The notes under the pieces were generated by a model that ran no database searches, was not told the DNA's origin, and worked only from the letters and a program-made list of their open reading frames with translations. A DNA stretch of 42,980 nt from Candidatus Hodarchaeaceae archaeon (GTDB lineage: Archaea; Hadarchaeota; Hadarchaeia; Hadarchaeales; Hadarchaeaceae). The stretch spans positions 1 to 42,980 of the forward strand of contig JASEJC010000003.1 in assembly GCA_030016755.1 (NCBI GenBank), read 5' to 3'. The translations under genes were made by a program, and so were the position numbers. Position 1 is the stretch's first letter. Each line of letters begins with the position of its first letter. Of the stretch, positions 40,880-42,980 are shown in pieces.

Positions 40880-41911
40880 ATGGCCAAGCGCGAGGTGAGG
40901 GTGAATTTACGGAGGGCCCTTGTCTCGGTAGTCATTGTAGTTGTTATCGCAGCTCTTGCATTCCTGCTGCTCGCTCGCGCGAACCTCTCTAAGATGCTGA
41001 ACGCGCTTCGTGGCGCAAACTACCTGTTCGTTGGTTTGGCGGTTGGCGTGTACGTTTTCAGCATAGCACTGTGGGCAACACGCTGGAGGATCGCCCTCTC
41101 TGCCATGGGCCATAACGTAGACCTGTGTCCCCTGTTTTTGGCGGTTTGGGGCAGCGTGTTCGTAAACAACGTCACACCCTTTACATACAGCGGTGGAGAC
41201 CCACTTGCACGCACGTATCTTTTGAAAAAAATAACCAAAACCCCATACTCATCCGGTTTCGCGGCCATCGTGGCAGAGTTCTTGCTGGACTTGCCGGTCT
41301 TTCTTTCGTTCATCGCGTTCGGGCTGATGTTCTCCCTCGGGCGGATCCCGGCGTTGCCAGCACTTTTCTTGCTTGCGCTCTGGCTCGCTGTTTTAATCGT
41401 GTTGGTACCACTTCTCCCGCGCCTTCTTCGTGCGAGGGCTGCGGCCGGTAAAATCAGCAGCGTTGTTTGGCGAGCAGCAAGGTTGTTGCAAGTGCGGACG
41501 ACTAAGGCAAAGATATCGCGCAGCGTGGGGCTATTTTATTGGGGTACATACCGGGTTGTCTGTAAGAGAAGACGCGCTTTGAGCATGGTGCTGATTGCTG
41601 CCATACTTTGGAGCTTCCTCATGCTGCGATTTTACCTGATATTTCAAGCTCTCGGATACCCCCCGCCTATGCCGATGCTGATGCTTGTAGCCACACTACC
41701 CACCATAGTTGGGTTGATACCGCTGTTGCCAGGTGGGCTCGGCACGGTCGATGTAGCATACCTTTCAATCTTCACCGTTTTCGGCGTCCCCCTGAGCTTG
41801 GCCCTCAGCGCGGTCCTGATCGAGCGAGCGATAACCTACGTGTTGGGCACTCTTATTGGTGCCGGCGCGCTTTCTTACCTGGGCATTCAGCTATGGACGA
41901 AAAAAAAGTGA
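40880..41911 (+). CDS. UPF0104 / LPG-synthase-TM family membrane protein
   Basis: 343 residues, about eight TM helices. WATRWRIALSAMG, the NNVTPFTYSGGDPLARTYLLKK motif and IPLLPGGLGTVDVAYLSIFTVFGVP are typical of the lysyl-PG synthase transmembrane domain (UPF0104, including AglD-like proteins). The soluble transferase domain of true LPG synthases is absent. A role in moving or assembling lipid-linked sugars is supported only by the adjacent glycosyltransferases. Confidence 0.85.
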   Translation: MAKREVRVNLRRALVSVVIVVVIAALAFLLLARANLSKMLNALRGANYLFVGLAVGVYVFSIALWATRWRIALSAMGHNVDLCPLFLAVWGSVFVNNVTPFTYSGGDPLARTYLLKKITKTPYSSGFAAIVAEFLLDLPVFLSFIAFGLMFSLGRIPALPALFLLALWLAVLIVLVPLLPRLLRARAAAGKISSVVWRAARLLQVRTTKAKISRSVGLFYWGTYRVVCKRRRALSMVLIAAILWSFLMLRFYLIFQALGYPPPMPMLMLVATLPTIVGLIPLLPGGLGTVDVAYLSIFTVFGVPLSLALSAVLIERAITYVLGTLIGAGALSYLGIQLWTKKK

Positions 41912-41926
41912 TTCGATATCTCTAGC

Positions 41927-42634
41927 TCACTCCTTTTTGATTTCCCGAAGGTAGCCACGCTTTTTGACCTGCCCAGTCGAGAACAGACTGATGTAGCCCC
42001 GAATAAATTCCCATATCGTTCTCAGATGGCCTTTTTGTTTGGATCGCCGCATCGACGTCACCGCGTATAACTTGGGCTCGAATTTTACCTTACCAAATTT
42101 TTTCATCCGCATCGAAAGGTCGGCATCGTCTATCATGTCAAGATCCTCCCTAAACCCCCTAGCTTGGAAAAATGCGGACCTCAGGAAAGCGCAGTTAGCC
42201 CCAGTAAAATGGTGCGAACCCAGCGCCGAGGAAATCCTCCTGACCAAGTCGGCGCAGATAAAATAAACGATTTTGTCAAGGAGCCCCCCGCCCTCAGGGG
42301 ATACTGGACCGCCCACCCCGACGACTCCTCCCTCAAGGGCGGCACTTACCGTTTCGACCCAGTTTTCTGGAACCACGGTATCGCCATCTACGAATGCGAC
42401 TATCTCGGAATCGACCGCTCTCACGGCGAGGTTCCTAGCGGCCCCAGCCCCCTTGCCCTCGTCATAGAGTATCCTGTCGGCGTATTTTTTCGCGATTTCC
42501 ACGGTGTTGTCCTTGCTGTGGCCGTCGATGACAACTATCTCGTAGTCTTTGAACGTTTGATTTTTCAGGGCCTTGAGGCACCTCTCTATGGTCTTTCCCT
42601 CATTGTAGGTTGGCACGATTACGGAGATTCTCAT
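41927..42634 (-). CDS. Family 2 glycosyltransferase
   Basis: 235 residues, GT-A fold. SVIVPTYNEGKTIERCL, VVIDGHSKDNT and the metal-binding FVDGDTVVPENW (DxD-like DGD) are visible; EDLDMIDDADLSMRM supplies the ED-type catalytic acid region. No TM segment. Likely adds a sugar to a lipid carrier or surface glycan. Start codons of this gene and the divergent one are only about 5 bp apart. Confidence 0.88.
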   Translation of the reverse strand: MRISVIVPTYNEGKTIERCLKALKNQTFKDYEIVVIDGHSKDNTVEIAKKYADRILYDEGKGAGAARNLAVRAVDSEIVAFVDGDTVVPENWVETVSAALEGGVVGVGGPVSPEGGGLLDKIVYFICADLVRRISSALGSHHFTGANCAFLRSAFFQARGFREDLDMIDDADLSMRMKKFGKVKFEPKLYAVTSMRRSKQKGHLRTIWEFIRGYISLFSTGQVKKRGYLREIKKE

Positions 42635-42639
42635 CGGAA

Positions 42640-42980
42640 ATGATTATCAAGTCTGTGATTATAGAAGTTACCGTGATTAGCGTTATCATACCCACGCTGA
42701 ACGAGGGCAAGTATCTGGACAGGACCCTGCTGGCAATCAAGGGGCAGAGATATGGCGGGGAAGTTGAGATAATCGTCTCCGACAGCAGCTCTGAGGACGA
42801 CACCCAAGAGATAGCTAGAAGGTATGGGGCGAAGGTCATAGCGTCAGAAAGGCGCGGGCCAGCGGCCGGGAGGAACCGCGGGGCGCAGGCAGCGAAAGGC
42901 GATATTTTAGTTTTCATAGACGCGGACACTACTCCATCGGAAAACCTGTTCGCGCGTATAAATGACGTGTTGGAACGGTG
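42640..42980 (+). CDS. Family 2 glycosyltransferase, 3' end outside window
   Basis: VISVIIPTLNEGKYLDRTLL, IVSDSSSEDDTQ and FIDADTTPSENL mark the GT-A N-terminal half; 113 residues visible. ATG 42640 is the longest start; GTG 42673 (ISVIIPTLNEG) fits family alignment better and leaves room for the divergent promoter. The gene runs off the window. Confidence 0.85.
   Translation, partial: MIIKSVIIEVTVISVIIPTLNEGKYLDRTLLAIKGQRYGGEVEIIVSDSSSEDDTQEIARRYGAKVIASERRGPAAGRNRGAQAAKGDILVFIDADTTPSENLFARINDVLER

Noticed and set aside
1-42980. CRISPR arrays, transposases, rRNA
   Set aside because: No regularly spaced direct repeats, transposase motifs or rRNA-like sequence were seen on reading both strands.

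Overview
The window is a densely packed, moderately GC-rich stretch of an archaeal chromosome. Diagnostic genes are archaeal DnaG, Pelota, TFB, thermosome, FEN1, RNA polymerase subunit K, deoxyhypusine synthase, CDP-archaeol synthase, a Tes-type tetraether lipid synthase, a geranylgeranyl reductase family protein and an intron-bearing tRNA-Trp. The tetraether and thermosome genes suit a (hyper)thermophilic or subsurface euryarchaeal-grade lineage (Hadarchaeota/MSBL1/Theionarchaea-like is a guess). I see no rRNA, CRISPR array, transposase or prophage.

Layout: (1) 1-6600: 3' part of tyrS, dnaG, rimI and pelA, a secreted protein, a small membrane protein, a metallophosphoesterase, an odd membrane ORF and a small winged-helix gene enclosed by inverted repeats. 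(2) 6600-11000: a Cys-rich FAD dehydrogenase, a cysteine synthase family protein, an exported PQQ-type beta-propeller and a tRNA-Trp with two introns, one outside the anticodon loop. (3) 11069-15901: a translationally coupled four-gene operon of two Zn-ribbon/TM/OB-type proteins, a TctA/DUF112 permease and a YdjM-type membrane hydrolase. (4) 15981-22440: dys, DUF429, a tfb-GGR pair, a MinD-like ATPase with an altered Walker A, and two paralogous surface proteins. (5) 22437-27426: a Zn/wHTH protein, Mut7-C, AMMECR1, then a minus-strand operon of macro domain, lplB, lplA and two radical SAM proteins of LipS1/LipS2 type. (6) 27479-34931: a second MinD-like ATPase, small membrane proteins, HAD phosphatase, two phosphoribosyltransferases around a Zn-ribbon/Toprim pair, PfkB kinase, then carS divergent from tes. 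(7) 34968-42980: thermosome, rpoK (no ordinary start codon), a KaiC/RecA-like ATPase, fen, pcm, DUF371, Trm112-like, membrane proteins, a UPF0104 flippase-like protein and two family-2 glycosyltransferases, the last truncated by the window edge.

Most notable: a macro domain gene heads a lipoylation operon, echoing bacterial lipoylation-linked ADP-ribosylation loci; a near-identical palindrome (GTTGTTATA-2nt-TATAACAAC) lies upstream of dnaG, of the macro/lipoylation operon and of a MinD-like gene, suggesting a small regulon; tRNA-Trp has a perfect bulge-helix-bulge intron at 25/26 plus a 37/38 intron with C/D-like motifs; rpoK has either an ATT start or a +1 shift at CCC-C; and the coupled Zn-ribbon/OB/permease/hydrolase operon looks like an uncharacterised envelope system.
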